Shown: positions 34,880 to 46,563 of the stretch, piece by piece
Layout of the letters: each line of letters starts with the position of its first letter
Numbering within the stretch: the first letter of the stretch is position 1
Assembly (NCBI GenBank): GCA_028571685.1
Contig: CM053164.1
Span: 37,064,501-37,128,500, forward strand
Direction of reading: 5' to 3'
Length of the DNA stretch: 64,000 nucleotides
DNA from: Heterohyrax brucei
Lineage: Eukaryota > Chordata > Mammalia > Hyracoidea > Procaviidae
Notes under the pieces: model-generated
The model's database searches: none
Told to the model about the DNA's origin: nothing
What the model saw: only the letters and a program-made list of their open reading frames with translations
Program-made: the position numbers and the translations under genes

Positions 34880-37800
34880 AGTGACAGCACTGAACACACA
34901 CCTATCAATAATTACATTGAATGCGAATGGACTGAATGCTCCAGTAAAGAGACATTGAGTGACATCGTGGATCAAAAGACATGACCCATCCATATGTTGT
35001 CTGCAAGAATCTCACTTGACACTTAAAGATAGGAACAATCTGAAAATTAATGGATGAAAGAATATATATCAAGCTAGTGGTGAACAAAGAAGAACAGATG
35101 TGGCAATTCTGATCTGAGACAAAATCAATTTTAATGTCAAATCCACCATCATAGACAAAGATGGACACTATTTATTGCTGGAAGGTTCAGTACACAAGCA
35201 AGACTTTACTATATTAAATATTTATGCACCTAATATCAGAGCACCTAAGTATGTCGAAGAAGCACTGACTACACTCAAAAAAGAGTTAGATTACTCCACG
35301 GTAATAGTGGGAGACTTCAACACTACACTCTCAATACTAGACAGATCATCTAGAAAAAAAACTCAATAAAGATACAGAAGACATTATTGCCACAATTAAC
35401 CAATTAAGCCTCATTGATATATGCGGAACTTTCTACCCATCAGTAGACAACTACACTTTCTTCTCCAGTGCACATGGAACATTCTCCAGAATTGACCATG
35501 TGTTAGGACATAATGCAATTCTCAACAAAATCCGTATCATTGAATTACTACAAAGCGTCTTCTCAGATCATAAAGCCATAGAAGTCTAAATCAATTAGCA
35601 GAAAAAACAAGTGGAACTCTTGTAAACTGAACAACATTTTGCTCAAAAACCCACAGGTTATAGAAGAAATCAAGGATGAAATAAAGAAATTCATGGATTC
35701 CAATGAGCATGAAAACACTTCCTACCAGCACCTATGGGATGCAGCCAAAGCAGTGCTCAGAGATCTGTTTATCTCCATAAATGCACACATCTGGAAGGAA
35801 GAAAAAAACCAAATCAAGGCACTCACCTACAGCTTGAACCAGTAGAAGGAGAACAACAGAGGAACCCCTTAGGCACCAGAAGAAAACAGACCATAAAGAA
35901 TTGGAGCAGAACTAAACGAATTAGAGAAGAGAAAAATAATTGAAATAACCGAAAAGACCAAAAGCTGGTTTTTTGAAAAGATCAACAAAATTGACAAACC
36001 ACTGGCTAAACTTACTAAGGAACAACAGGAAAGGAAACAAATAACCCAAATTAGAAATGAGAGAGGAGTTGTCACAACAGCTCCAACAGAAATAAAAAAA
36101 TATAACAGAATGCTATGAAAGACTGTACTCTAACAAGTTTGAAAACCTAGAGGAAATGGACAAATTCTGTGATTCATATCACATACCCAAATGATCACAG
36201 TGTGAATCAGAACAACTTAATAAGCCCATCACAAAGGAAGAGATTGAAAAAGTCATCAAAAACTGCCAACCAAAAAAAGCCCAGGCCCAGATGGCTTCAC
36301 TGCAGAATTCTACCAAGCTTTTAGAGAAGAGTCATCTCCAATACTACTGAGACTATTTCACAGTATAAAAATGGTTGGAATACTCCCAAATTCATTCTGT
36401 GAAGCCAGCATAGCCCTGATACCAAGCCAGGGAAAGACCCCACCAAAAAGGAGAACTACAGACCAATTTCACTCATGAATCTAGATGCAAAAATCTTCAA
36501 CAAAATTCTGGCCAATAGAATACAAGAACATATCCGAAAAAAAAATCCATCCTGATCAAGTTGGATTCATATCAGGGATGCAAAGCTGGTTCAACATCAG
36601 AAAAATAATTAATGTGATCAACCACACCAGTATCACAAAAGACAAGAATCACCTGATCTTGTCGATTGATGCAGAAAAAGCATTTGATAAAGTCCAACAC
36701 CCATTCATGCTAAAAACTCTCAGCAAAATATGAATAGACAGCAAATTCCTCAGTACAATAAAGTCCATTTATACAAAGCCAACAGCCTATGTTATCCTGA
36801 ATGGAGAGAGACCAAAACAGTTTCCTTTGAGAACAGGAACCTATTCAACATTGTACTGGAAGTTCTAGCCAAGACCAAGAAATAAAGGGCATCTGCATCG
36901 GAAAAGAAGAAGTCAAAATCTCCCTGTTTGCGGATATGGTTGTATATGCAGAGGATCCCAAAGAATCTGTAAGTAAACTACTCAAACTGGTAGAAGAGTT
37001 CAGCAAAGCCTCAAGATACAAGATAAACATAAGTAAATCAGTAGGATTCCCTTATACCAACAACAGGACTGTTAATGAAGAAATCATCAAATCAATACCA
37101 TTTACTATAGCCCCTAAGAAGATAAGGTACCTAGGAATTAATCTAACCAGAGAAATAACAGACCTTTACAAGGGGAACTACATGCCCTTACTACAAGAAA
37201 CTAAGAGAGACATAGATAAATGGAGAAACCTACCCTGCTCATGGATGGGAAGACTTAACATTGTGAAAATGTCTATTTTACCCAAAGCAATCGACTTACA
37301 TAATGCAATCCCAATACAAGTTCAGCGTCATTTTTTTAATGAGACAGAGAAACAAATCACCAGTTTTGTTTGGAAAGAGAAGAAGCCCTGGATAAGTAAA
37401 GTACTACTAAAGAAGAACACACTGGGAGGCCTCTCATTACCCGACCTTAGATCATACAAAACTGCCACAGTGGTCAAAACAGCCTGGTACTGGTACAAGA
37501 ACAGACAGATCGATCAATGGAACAGAATTGAGACCACAGAGATGGCACCATCTGCCTATGAACAGTTGATATTCGACAAAAGCCCTAAGACATTTGACTG
37601 GGGGTAAAAGCAATCTCTTCAACAAATGATGCTGGCAAAATTGGATATCCGTCTGCATTAAACTGAAACAAGATCCATATCTTAAACCTTATACAAAAAT
37701 TAACTCCAACTGGATAAACGACCTAAATATCAAACCAAAAATGATAAAACTCATCCAAGAAAAAGTAGGAACAGCAATGGAAGTTTTAATGCACAATGCA

Positions 37801-38648
37801 GACAGACTTCAAAATCTATCGAGCAAACCACAGTCAACAGAAGAGAAAATAGATAAATGGGAACTATTAAGAATCAAACACTTTTGCTCATCCAAAGACT
37901 TTATTAATAGAATTAAAAGGACACCTACAGAATGGGAAAAAATATTTGACAACTCTGTGTCAGACTGATACCTGATCTCCATAATCTATAAGGTACTACA
38001 AAGTATCAGTAAGAAAAAGATAAGTCATCCAATTAAGCAATGGACAAAGGAGATGGACAGACATTTCTCTAAAGAGGAGATCCAGACAGCGAAAAACGCA
38101 TATGGACATGTTCATGATCTGTAGTTATTAAAGAAATTCAAATCAAGACAACAATGAGATACCATCTCACTCCAACAAGGTTGGCCATGATCCAAAAAAC
38201 ACAAAACAACAAATGCTGGAGAAGCTGTGGAGAAAGTGGAACTCTTCTACACCTTTGGTGGGGTTGTAAAATGGTCCAGCCTCTTTTGAAAGCAGTCTGG
38301 CGCTTCGTTAAAAAAATGGATCTAGATATACCATTTGACCCAGTAATTCCACTACATGGAATATATCCTACAGAATCAAGGCCATTCACACCAATGGATA
38401 CATGCACAAGAATATTAGTCGCAGCACAGTCCATGATAGCAAAAAGATGGAATCAAGCCAGATGCCCAACAACAGAGGAATGGATAGGTAAACTACGATA
38501 TATATACTCAATGGAGCATTATGCAATGATAAAAAACAATGATGACTCCAGGAAACATCTTATAACCTGGTTTCAGCTGGAAGACATTATGTTGAGTGAA
38601 AGTTGTCAGAGACAAAAGGACAAATACTGTATGGGACCCCTACGATAA
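34880..38648 (+). pseudogene. ORF2: L1 ORF2, broken, with a deleted RT catalytic aspartate
   Basis: Endonuclease (34900-35590, 'VGDFNTTLSILDRSSRK'), linker, RT (about 36400-37300) and C-terminal Cys/His region (about 38200-38280, 'CWRSCGESGTLLHLWWGC'), ending at a stop at 38646. The RT catalytic motif reads FAD-M at 36927-36938 where the minus-strand copy has FADDM, so a whole codon for one catalytic aspartate is missing in frame. Several stops and frameshifts also break the gene, and the Cys/His cluster has lost one residue relative to the other copy. Confidence 0.9.
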
Positions 38649-39640
38649 GAACTCAAAAACAGACTTATGCATAGAAGAAAAGACTCTTTGATGGCTGCAA
38701 GGGAGGGGAGGGAGGGAGGGCTAGAGGGAGAGGGTTTAGATAGTTGATAGAAATTTGGTTGGGTGAAATCGGTGATAGCACACATTAGAAACAAGTACAA
38801 CATTAAGTGGACTTTGACATAACTTGAGTGCTCCTTCCATCTTAACCCAATATTGTAGAGACAGTGTAGCTGTGATGAGGGGCAGGGGACCATGCTCTTA
38901 GGTGAAATCAAGGCTAATTGGCACAACTAGCGTTTTGCTAAGAGGTCTCTCTGCACCCCACATTGGTGAGTGGCTTCTGGGGTCTTAAAAGCTGCCATCC
39001 AAGGGCACAGAAAATGGTCCTGACTCAGCAGGAACAGACGCTCACCAAGGACCAAAATGACGTGGCGGAAAGACAACCCAAAAGATAAAGAGACCCACAT
39101 GAGTGGGTGCCTACATAGACTGGGGACTGGAAGAACCAGATGGTACCCAGCTACTACCAGTAATAGCCATGATGGGGCTCACAAAGTTGAGTCTCACTGG
39201 CAACGTAAGAATAAAGAGGGGTGCACCGTGAAATCTCCACTAGAAGACCACAATTGATGGTCCAGCCGCTTTGGGGTTCCCCTGAGAGCATGGCCCCTGG
39301 CCCTGATGCTGCCTTTGCCTGTAAATCATAACGAAGGTCCACTCTTCAGACATGAATGGATTGGACTTGGCAATGCAGAGTGACCATATATTGGATGCAC
39401 TTTATGGTTCTATGCATCTGTGGATATCATCCTGCTGACCACTGGCTGGAGGAAGGGGAGTGGGTGGAGAGGAGGGGAAAGCCGACTGTTGGGAGGATGA
39501 GACATGTATGGAGCAGAGAGGAAGAGTGTGGTGTCACTAGGCAGGGAGAGCAGTGGAAGCTGCATATAGGTGGGCATGCAAATTTATATGGGAATGTACA
39601 CTTTCATTCAGTCATAATAAAATAAAACAAATTATTCCAA
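38649..39640 (+). other. L1 3' UTR with G-rich tracts
   Basis: Two polypurine tracts are present: 38699-38735 ('gggaggggagggagggaggg') and 39449-39481 ('ggaggaaggggagtgggtgg'). Both have G-quadruplex potential on the L1 sense strand. It ends with 'gtcataataaaataaaacaa'. Confidence 0.85.
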
Positions 39641-39828
39641 AATCTTTGGCACACAACAAAAGCAATCATCAGAGATCAATTCCTCATAATAGATGCGTAT
39701 ATCAAAAAGAAGTAAAGAATGAAATTACAACATTAGCTATATCACTCAAACAAATAGAGAACAGCGTAAGAAATTGACAGCTACCAGAAGAAAGGAAATA
39801 ATGAAGATCAGTGCAGTAATAAATGATA

Positions 39829-39985
39829 AAACAAACCCACTGCCATTGAGGCAGGTCCAACTCATAGCAAACCTGTAGGACAGAGTAGAACTGCCTCGTA
39901 GTTTCCAAGGAGCACCTGATGTATTTGAACTGCCAACCTTGTTAGCAGCCATAGCTGCTAACCACTACACTACCAAGGTTTCCAT
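39829..39985 (-). mobile_element. AfroSINE in the old L1, minus strand
   Basis: It shows 'aaacaaacccactgccattg', 'agagtagaactgcctcgtag', 'gttagcagccatagctgcta' and 'accactacactaccaaggtt'. It interrupts old L1 ORF2. Confidence 0.92.
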
Positions 39986-42310
39986 AAATGAAACAGAGAA
40001 TAGAAAAACAATAGAAAGAATCAGCAAAACTAAAAGTTAGTTCTTTGAAAGGATCAGCATCATTGACAAACTGCTGAGATGATGTACACGGCCCAAATAA
40101 GAAATGAAACAGGGGACATTACAATAGACCCAAGTAAAATAAAAAAAGGATCACAACACAGTATTATGAAAAAAGCTACACTCCAAAAATAGGAAAAACC
40201 TAGAAGAAGTGAACAAATTTCTAAAAATACGCTATCTACCCAAACTAGCACATGTTGAAAATCTGAACAGACCCATAACAAGAGAAGAGATTGAAAGGTA
40301 AACAAAATGAAACAAAAAAATTCCCCCCACCCCCCAAAAAAACCTGGCCTAGATGGCATCACTGAAGAATTCTACCAGACAGTCAGAGAAGAGCTTACAC
40401 CGGTACTACTCCAACTATTTCATAACATAGAAAAGGAAATGATACTGCCAACATCATGTTAAGGCAGGGGAGCTGAAAACATTTCCTTTGAGAACAGGAA
40501 CAAGACAAAGATGCTCTTTATCACAATTCCTGTTTTTCTGCTGGAAATCTTACCTAGAGCAATAAGGCAACAAAAAAAACTAAAGAACATTCATACTGGT
40601 AATTAAGAAGTTAAACTAATATGATATGATGCTATGCATAGACAATCCAAAAGATTTCACAAAAAAACTACTGGAATTAATAGATTCAGCACATTTACAG
40701 GATACAAGATAAACATACGAAAATCAGTTGGATTCTACACCAATAAAGAGAATAAGGAAATTATCAGGAAAATAATACCATTTATAATAAGCCACCAAAA
40801 CAATGCTTAGTAATAAATCTAACCAGGGATGTAAAAGATTCATACAAAGAAAACTACAGGACACGACTGTAAGAAATCTACATAAATGGAAAAAAAAATG
40901 TGTTCACGGAAAGGTAGACTCAAGATTGTGAAAATGACAATTCAAACCAAAGCAATTTACAAATACAATGCAATTCCTGTCCAAATACCAGAAACACTGT
41001 TTAAAGAGGTGGATAAAACTTCTTATTAACTTCATATGAATAGAGAAGAAGCGCCAGATAAGCAAAGCACTACCGAAGAAAAAGAAAGTAGGAGGACTCA
41101 TAGAATCTGACCTCAGAACTTACTATACAGCTATAACAGCGAAAAAAGCCTGTAACTGGTGCAAGGACAGACACGTTAATCAACTGAACAGAACTGAGAA
41201 CTCAGATGTAGATTCATCCAGGTGTGGTCACCTAATCTTCCACAAGGGCCCAAAGTCCATCAGATGGGGAAAAGACAGTCTTTTTAACAAACAGTGCTGG
41301 CAAAACTGGATGTTCACCTGGAAAACATGAAACAGAACCCATACCTCACACAATATACAAAAACTAGTTCAAAATGGACCAAAGACCTAAATGTAAAGCC
41401 AGAGACTATAAAGTTCATAGAATTAAAAATAGCATCAATGCTAGATGCCTTAATATGGCATTAACAGGATACAAACCATAACCAACAACACACAAACTAC
41501 AGATGATAGGGTAGATAATTGAGATATTCTAAAATGAAACACACTGATCAAAAGCCTTCACCAAAAGAGTGAAAAGAAAACCTACAGACTGGGGAAAAGT
41601 TGGTTATTATAAATCAGACAAAGGTCTAATTTCTAGAACCTATAGCCAGCCAAGTCCCATCAAGTCGGATCAAGAAAATCCAGTACTTCTACAACAAAAA
41701 GGCAAATAATCCAATTTAAAAATGGGTAAAGGAAATGAACATACACTTCACCAAGAAGACATTCAAGTGGTCAACAAACACTTGAAGAAATGCTTGTGAT
41801 CACTAGCCATTAGAGAAATGCAAATCAAAACCAAATGAGATACCATCTCACCCTGGCATTATCGGTATGGATCAAAAAAACAGAAAATGACAAATGCTAG
41901 AGAGGCTACCAGGAGATTGAAACTCTTATGCACTGCCAGAACCATTTTTTTAAAACACTATGGCACTTCCTTAGAAAGCCAGAAATAGAAACAGTGTATG
42001 ATCCAGTAATCCCCTAGGAATATACCCTAAATTGAGAGATTCATTGCATGAATAGACATATGCACACCCGCATTCTTTGCAGCATTGTTCACAATAGCAA
42101 AAAGATGGAAACAACCTGGTTGCCCACCAACTGATGAATGGATAAACAAGCTGTGGTACCTACACACAATGGAGTAATTATACAACAGTAAAGAACAATG
42201 ATGACTCTGAAGTATCTCAGAAAGTAGAGGAAAAGGAAGGGCACTATGTTCAGTGAAATAAGTCAATCACAAAAGGACAAATGTTGTATGAAACTACTAC
42301 CATAAAAACT

Positions 42311-43168
42311 CATGAAAAGGTTTGCAAACAAAGAGAAACAGCCTTTGATGGTAACAGGGAGCAGAGGGATGGCAATGGAAAAACACTAATTAGATTACAG
42401 ATAAGTAGTAACTTTGGTTAAGGGTAAGACAGTACACAATACTGGGGAAGCCAGCACAATTTGTACAAGGCAAGGTCATGGAGGCTCCATAGACACGTCC
42501 CCATTCCCTGACGGACTGAATTGTTGGGCTGAGGGTTATGGGAACCATGATCTTGAGAAATGTCTAACTCAATTTGCGTAACATAGTTTGTAAAGAAAAT
42601 GTTCTGTCTTTGACTTTGGTGGGTAGTGTCTGGGGTCTTAAAAGCCTATGAGCAGCCATGTAGGATATTCCAGTGGTATCACCCTTTCAAAAACAGGGAA
42701 GAGTTGAAAAAAAAACTAAAGATAGAAGGAAAATGTTAGCCCAAAGGACTACTGAACCCCGTCTGTAACAGCCTCCACCAGATGGAGTCTTGTGCAACTA
42801 GATGATGCCTGGCCCCTGTCACTGACTGCTCAGACAGAGTGGGAGAAAAATGTAGAATAAAATTCTCACCCACAAAGAAAGAGCAGACTTGCTGGCCTGA
42901 CCGAGACTGGAGAAACCTAGAGTATGCCCCCCAGATGCCCTTTCAACTCTGTAATGAAATGACTCCTGAGGTTATCCTTTAGCCAAAGATTGGACAGGCC
43001 TATAAAACAAAACAAGACTAAAGAGGCACATCAGGCCCAGGCATAAGGACTGGAAGCCAGGAGGAGACGGGAAAGTTAATAATTGGGAACCCAATGTAAA
43101 CCATTGTCACACACCACTGTGTGCATTAACTGTTTAATGAGAAACCAGTTTGTCCTGTAAACCTTCAT
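42311..43168 (+). other. Old L1 3' UTR
   Basis: It follows the ORF2 end, with phrases such as 'gtctggggtcttaaaagcct' and 'aaccttcatctaaagtgtca' that are typical of the 3' end of older L1 subfamilies. The 6 bp ctaaag at 43169-43174 are duplicated after the provirus. Confidence 0.8.
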
Positions 43169-43174
43169 CTAAAG
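43169..43174. repeat. Provirus target duplication, 5' copy
   Basis: ctaaag directly precedes the 5' LTR and is repeated exactly at 51531-51536. Six-base duplications are usual for betaretroviral integrases. Confidence 0.95.
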
Positions 43175-43521
43175 TGTCAGGGGCCAAGAGGAAGCCTCAG
43201 GCCCCTAACAAACAGGAAGTCTGGATAGTCCCTGAGAACGCGCACACACGTTCTCAAACCACCCCCCGCGTCACTACCTAACGTCAACTGTACAGGCATA
43301 CTGTCTGCCCAATCATAGAACGCCAACTGTCTCATACCAGCTATCTTCCGATCCTAAGCCCTTCCCCTCCCCAACTTCTATATATATTACTCTGCTACAA
43401 TAAAACCTCGAGGCTTGATCAGAATTTTGTCTTGCCTCCATTTCTTCGCATCCCTTGCTCCACTTTCATTTTCACAGGCTCCCCCTCATCCCTCCGTTGA
43501 TTCGCCCCGCGGGTCGGGGCA
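43175..43521 (+). mobile_element. LTR: 5' LTR (347 bp)
   Basis: TG (43175) to CA (43521), with ends tgtcaggggcc and ggtcggggca. A TATA-like box is at 43379-43388 and the polyadenylation signal AATAAA at 43399-43404. They are only about 10 bp apart, so R must be very short and the signal sits upstream of or at the cap site, as in known type-D LTRs. It carries about 20 bp (43240-43265 region) that the 3' LTR lacks. Confidence 0.97.
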
Positions 43522-43525
43522 AAAC

Positions 43526-43543
43526 TGGCGCCCAACGTGGGGC
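43526..43543 (+). promoter_or_regulatory. PBS: Primer binding site for tRNA-Lys(1,2)
   Basis: TGGCGCCCAACGTGGGGC, four bases after the LTR, is the 18-nt complement of the 3' end of tRNA-Lys1,2, the primer used by type-D betaretroviruses. It primes minus-strand DNA synthesis. Confidence 0.93.
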
Positions 43544-43749
43544 CTGAGGTACAGAGCTGCTGAAAAGACCCGCTTGGAAAGACCCGCTTGAAAAGCCCTG
43601 GCCAGGCACCCCTTGAGCCTCCACGAGGTGTGAGTTTGGCTCATCCTGAGTTACCGCGCGGTATTGACCCGTGAGAAGACTCGTTCCTGATCACCGCCGG
43701 ACTAGCCGCCCTGCAAGATTGATCTGTTAGAGGTAAGTGGGGAAGAAGC
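43544..43749 (+). promoter_or_regulatory. Viral leader with splice donor
   Basis: The untranslated leader lies between the PBS and gag. AG/GTAAGT at 43731-43738 is a perfect donor consensus, 12 bases before the gag ATG. It is the likely donor for the env mRNA. A packaging signal should lie here, but I cannot identify one by eye. Confidence 0.75.
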
Positions 43750-45799
43750 ATGGGGCAAGAATTGAGTACCCATGAGCTCTTTCTCACAGGAATCAAAGAT
43801 TCCTTCAAGATGCGAAGGATTAAGGCTAAGAAAAAAGATCTCGCACAATTCTTTATATTTTTGTCTGATGTTTGTCCTTGATTTCCCCAGCAGGGACAAT
43901 AGACTCTAGATGTTGGAGAAGAGTTGGAGATTGCTTAAATGATTATTATAGAACTTTTGGACCTGAGAAGGTCCCTGTAACTGCCTTTTCATATTGGAAT
44001 TTGATTAATGATGTGTTACAAAGCTCCCTTAAAGACCCAGATGTTCAAAAACTTGCTCACATTGGGGAGACGGTCCTTCAAAATAGCTCTCGCCCCCCCT
44101 CTGCTTGCCCATTGGTTTCTATAAATGTTCCAGAGGAGCCTCAGACAGCTGGTATAAAAGAAATCCCCCAAACAAATCCTGACCCGCCTAGCCTGATTTA
44201 CCCATCTTTAAAACCCTTTAGGGGCAATTCCGATGCGGGCCAGTTGTCCCCCGAAGACCGGGAAATATTAGAAAGTCAGGCTGCACAATACCAGGGCAGC
44301 AGCGACTGTTGGGCTTTCACCGCCCCTGCCTTCCGCGGTCCCCCTAATGAAACTCTACAACCTTCTCCATATCTCCAGGGTTCCTCGGCTCCCCTCACCT
44401 CACCCCTTAACCCAGAGCACAGCACAATCATGGTTTCAGACCCCATTCGGCAGGCTAAAATCTCCCTCACTCAAGAAGTTTCCTCCTTAAGAGAACTGCT
44501 GACTCAGAAACGCGAACACTTAAAGCTTATCAAAGAAATCCAAGCCCTTGAGGCGGAGCTTGCTTCCACCACGCTCAGCCAGGTTTCAAAGAAACCCCCC
44601 CAGGGCTCAAGTCCCAAAAGCCCCCTTTTCACATTTCCCGTAACCCGCAGTCAAAGGCCTCAACATGATACTGAAGAAGAGGAAGTAAGTAGTGAGCCTG
44701 GTGAGGGCCCAGGCTCGGGGGGAGAGGCTTCTGACGAAGAAAACCCCGCCCCGGAAGAGAGTAGTTCAGACAGACAAAAATACCGCTGCCTAAACCTCAA
44801 ACATTTAAAAGACTTAAAGGCAGCTGTTAATAACTATGGCCCTACTGCCCCCTACAGCCTGGCCATACTGGAAAGCCTAAGTGAGTGATGGCTAATCCCT
44901 AATGATTGGCATTTCTTGGCACGAGCCACCTTATCCGGGGGTGATTTCGTACTCTGGCGCACCGATTTTGCAGAAAACTGCCGCGAGACCGCCCAGCGTA
45001 ATAGTGAAAGCAGGACGTCCCGCTCTTGGACAAGAGATAAACTATTGGGGTGAACTCCCTATGATACTAACGAGAAACAGGCAAATTTTCCCCCTGGTTT
45101 ATTAGCACAAATACAAAACGCCGGCCTCAAGGCCTGGAGGCGTCTTCCCCCAAAGGGTTCAGCCACCACCTCCTTAGCTAAAATCTGTCAAGGCCCTGAT
45201 GAGTCCTACAGTGACTTTGTCAGCCGCCTAACTGACGCCGCTGAGCGTTTGGTGGGGGAAGGAGAAATCGATAGTGCCTTCATTAAACATCTTGCCTTTG
45301 AAAATTCTAATCCTTCTTGTCAAGAGGCTCTAAGCCCCCACCGCAGTGGTAGCCTTTCTGATTATGTTAAACTTTGTTCAGGAATAGGAGCTTCTCATGC
45401 CATTGGTATAGCTATAGGGGCCGCTCTCAAAGGTCTTGACCATGATAAACAACAAAAAAAACTTGCTTCCATTGCAAACGGCCCGGACATTATATACGCG
45501 AGTGTCCCACAGGTAAACAGAATCGGGGACCTCCTACTTCAGTGTGCCCCCGATGTAAGAAGGGCAAACATTGGGCCTCAGATTGTTTTTCTAAAACTGA
45601 CATCAACGGTCAGCCTTTCCCCCCAGAACAGGGAAACTCCCAGCGGGGCCAGCCCCTGGCCCCACTCTTGGGACAGAATCTAGGGGCAGTCAGGTTCGTC
45701 CCCCAGAAACAGACACAAAGAAAAGTATCAGCTCCCTCTGCCGTGCCACCCCTTGAAGCGCAGGATTGGACCTCTGTTCCGCCACCGATACAATATTAG
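43750..45799 (+). pseudogene. gag: gag (matrix, capsid, nucleocapsid), defective
   Basis: The start ATG at 43750 begins MGQELS, a myristoylation context. The matrix part contains 'WRRVGDCLNDYYRTFGPEKV', close to the type-D matrix segment that holds the cytoplasmic targeting signal. An acidic, proline-rich middle follows (44100-44780) with a YPSL motif near 44205 and no PPPY or PSAP that I can see. Next comes capsid with the major homology region at 45189-45248, then two CCHC zinc knuckles (45464-45505 and 45545-45586). Lesions: TGA at 43879, a one-base shift near 43886-43892, TGA at 44886, TGA at 45051, and a one-base shift in the A-run at 45453-45461. The frame ends at a TAG at 45797. The polyprotein would build the virion core. 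Confidence 0.93.
45631..45637 (+). promoter_or_regulatory. gag-pro -1 frameshift heptamer GGGAAAC
   Basis: The heptamer is read G GGA AAC in the nucleocapsid frame. Slipping back one base enters the pro frame exactly. GGGAAAC is a known betaretroviral gag-pro slippery site. A GC-rich stretch follows ('cccagcggggccagcccctg'), where a pseudoknot could form. Confidence 0.9.
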
Positions 45800-46556
45800 T
45801 GCCCGATCAGGGTGTTCAGCTCATCCTTACAGGGGTCTATGGGCCGCTACCCCCGGGAATGTTTGGTTTGATCTTAGGGCGTGGCAGTTCCTCATTGGCC
45901 GGCCTTCATGTCATCCCTGGGGTCATTGATAATGACTACACAGGACAAATTACTCTTTTGGCCTCGGCTCCGTTGGGGCCCCTGTCTGTTCCAAAAGGAA
46001 AGAGAATAGCACAACTTATATTACTTCCCTTAGATTCCACACCCACCAAACACATACAGTCCATTAGGTTGAATTCTGCCTTTGGGTCTTCCGACACCTA
46101 TTGGGTGCAACCAGTAACCCCTGACAGGCCAAGACTCACCCTCCAATTAGATGGTAAGGCCTTTGAAGGGATTGTGGATACAGGGGCAGATGCCACAGTA
46201 ATTTCAGCTAAATATTGGCCTTCCAACTGGCCCTGTGAGGCCTCAATAACTCATCTTGAAGGCATTGGTCAGTCTGTCAACCCTAAACAAAGCTCAAAAA
46301 TTCTTACTTGGAAGGACTCTGTGGGTAACTCAGGACAGATTCAACCTTACATTGTTCCGGGTTTACCTGTTAATCTATGGGGTCATGATGTCTTATCCCA
46401 GCTGGGGGTCATCATGTGTAGCCCAAATGAGATAATTACCCAACAAATGCTTAACCTAGGCTTCCTACCGGGACAAGGACTGGGAAAAAATAATCAGTGT
46501 ATAAAGCAGCCTCTTCCTGTAACGCCTAAAAATAATCGTTCAGGCTTGGGAAGTGA

Positions 46557-46563
46557 AAATTTT
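46557..46563 (+). promoter_or_regulatory. pro-pol -1 frameshift heptamer AAATTTT
   Basis: The heptamer is read A AAT TTT in the pro frame, six bases before the pro stop. The -1 frame is pol. AAAUUUU is a known type-D pro-pol slippery site. Confidence 0.9.

Larger units (their letters stand above)
32529..39640 (+). mobile_element. Full-length afrotherian L1, plus strand, 7.1 kb, inside the old L1
   Basis: It starts with a G-run and 'gcggagtcaagatggcagac' and follows the same order as the minus-strand copy at 3630-10773: 5' UTR (32529-33520), ORF1 (33521-34459), ORF2 (about 34880-38648), 3' UTR (38649-39600) and an A-rich tail. It has more lesions than the minus-strand copy. I could not define target duplications with confidence. 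Confidence 0.92.
31735..42310 (+). pseudogene. ORF2: Old L1 ORF2 remnant, split by a younger L1 and a SINE
   Basis: The endonuclease part before 32528 includes a GDFNT-type motif ('ggagacttcaacacaacact', 32141). The remainder runs from 39640 to about 42310: RT with 'tcagttggattctacaccaa' near 40725, then the C-terminal stretch encoding the 'KRWKQPGCPPTDEWINKLWY'-type segment at 42104-42165. It is degraded throughout and cannot encode a protein. Confidence 0.8.
30260..43174 (+). mobile_element. Old L1, plus strand, host for later insertions
   Basis: ORF1-like sequence (30350-31330) is followed by the ORF2 endonuclease start (31735-32528), a younger L1 (32529-39640), then ORF2 continuing through RT and C-terminus (39640-42310) and a 3' UTR to 43174. 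The A-rich tail resumes at 51537-51567, after the provirus. Without insertions it is about 5.6 kb. The coding parts are full of stops. It differs strongly from the full-length L1s and belongs to an older subfamily. Confidence 0.85.

Noticed and set aside
32529..39640. Target duplication for the plus-strand full-length L1
   Set aside because: Both sides contain 'aaacaa'-type A-rich text, but no duplication longer than about six bases could be matched, so none is claimed.
41641..41675. A short AfroSINE-like phrase ('gccaagtcccatcaagtcgg') in the old L1
   Set aside because: About 30 bases only, too short to call an element.
43872..44888. The 338-codon frame as a domesticated gag-derived host gene
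   Set aside because: It begins inside matrix after a stop and a frameshift, with no own ATG, and ends inside capsid. It is a fragment of a broken gag.
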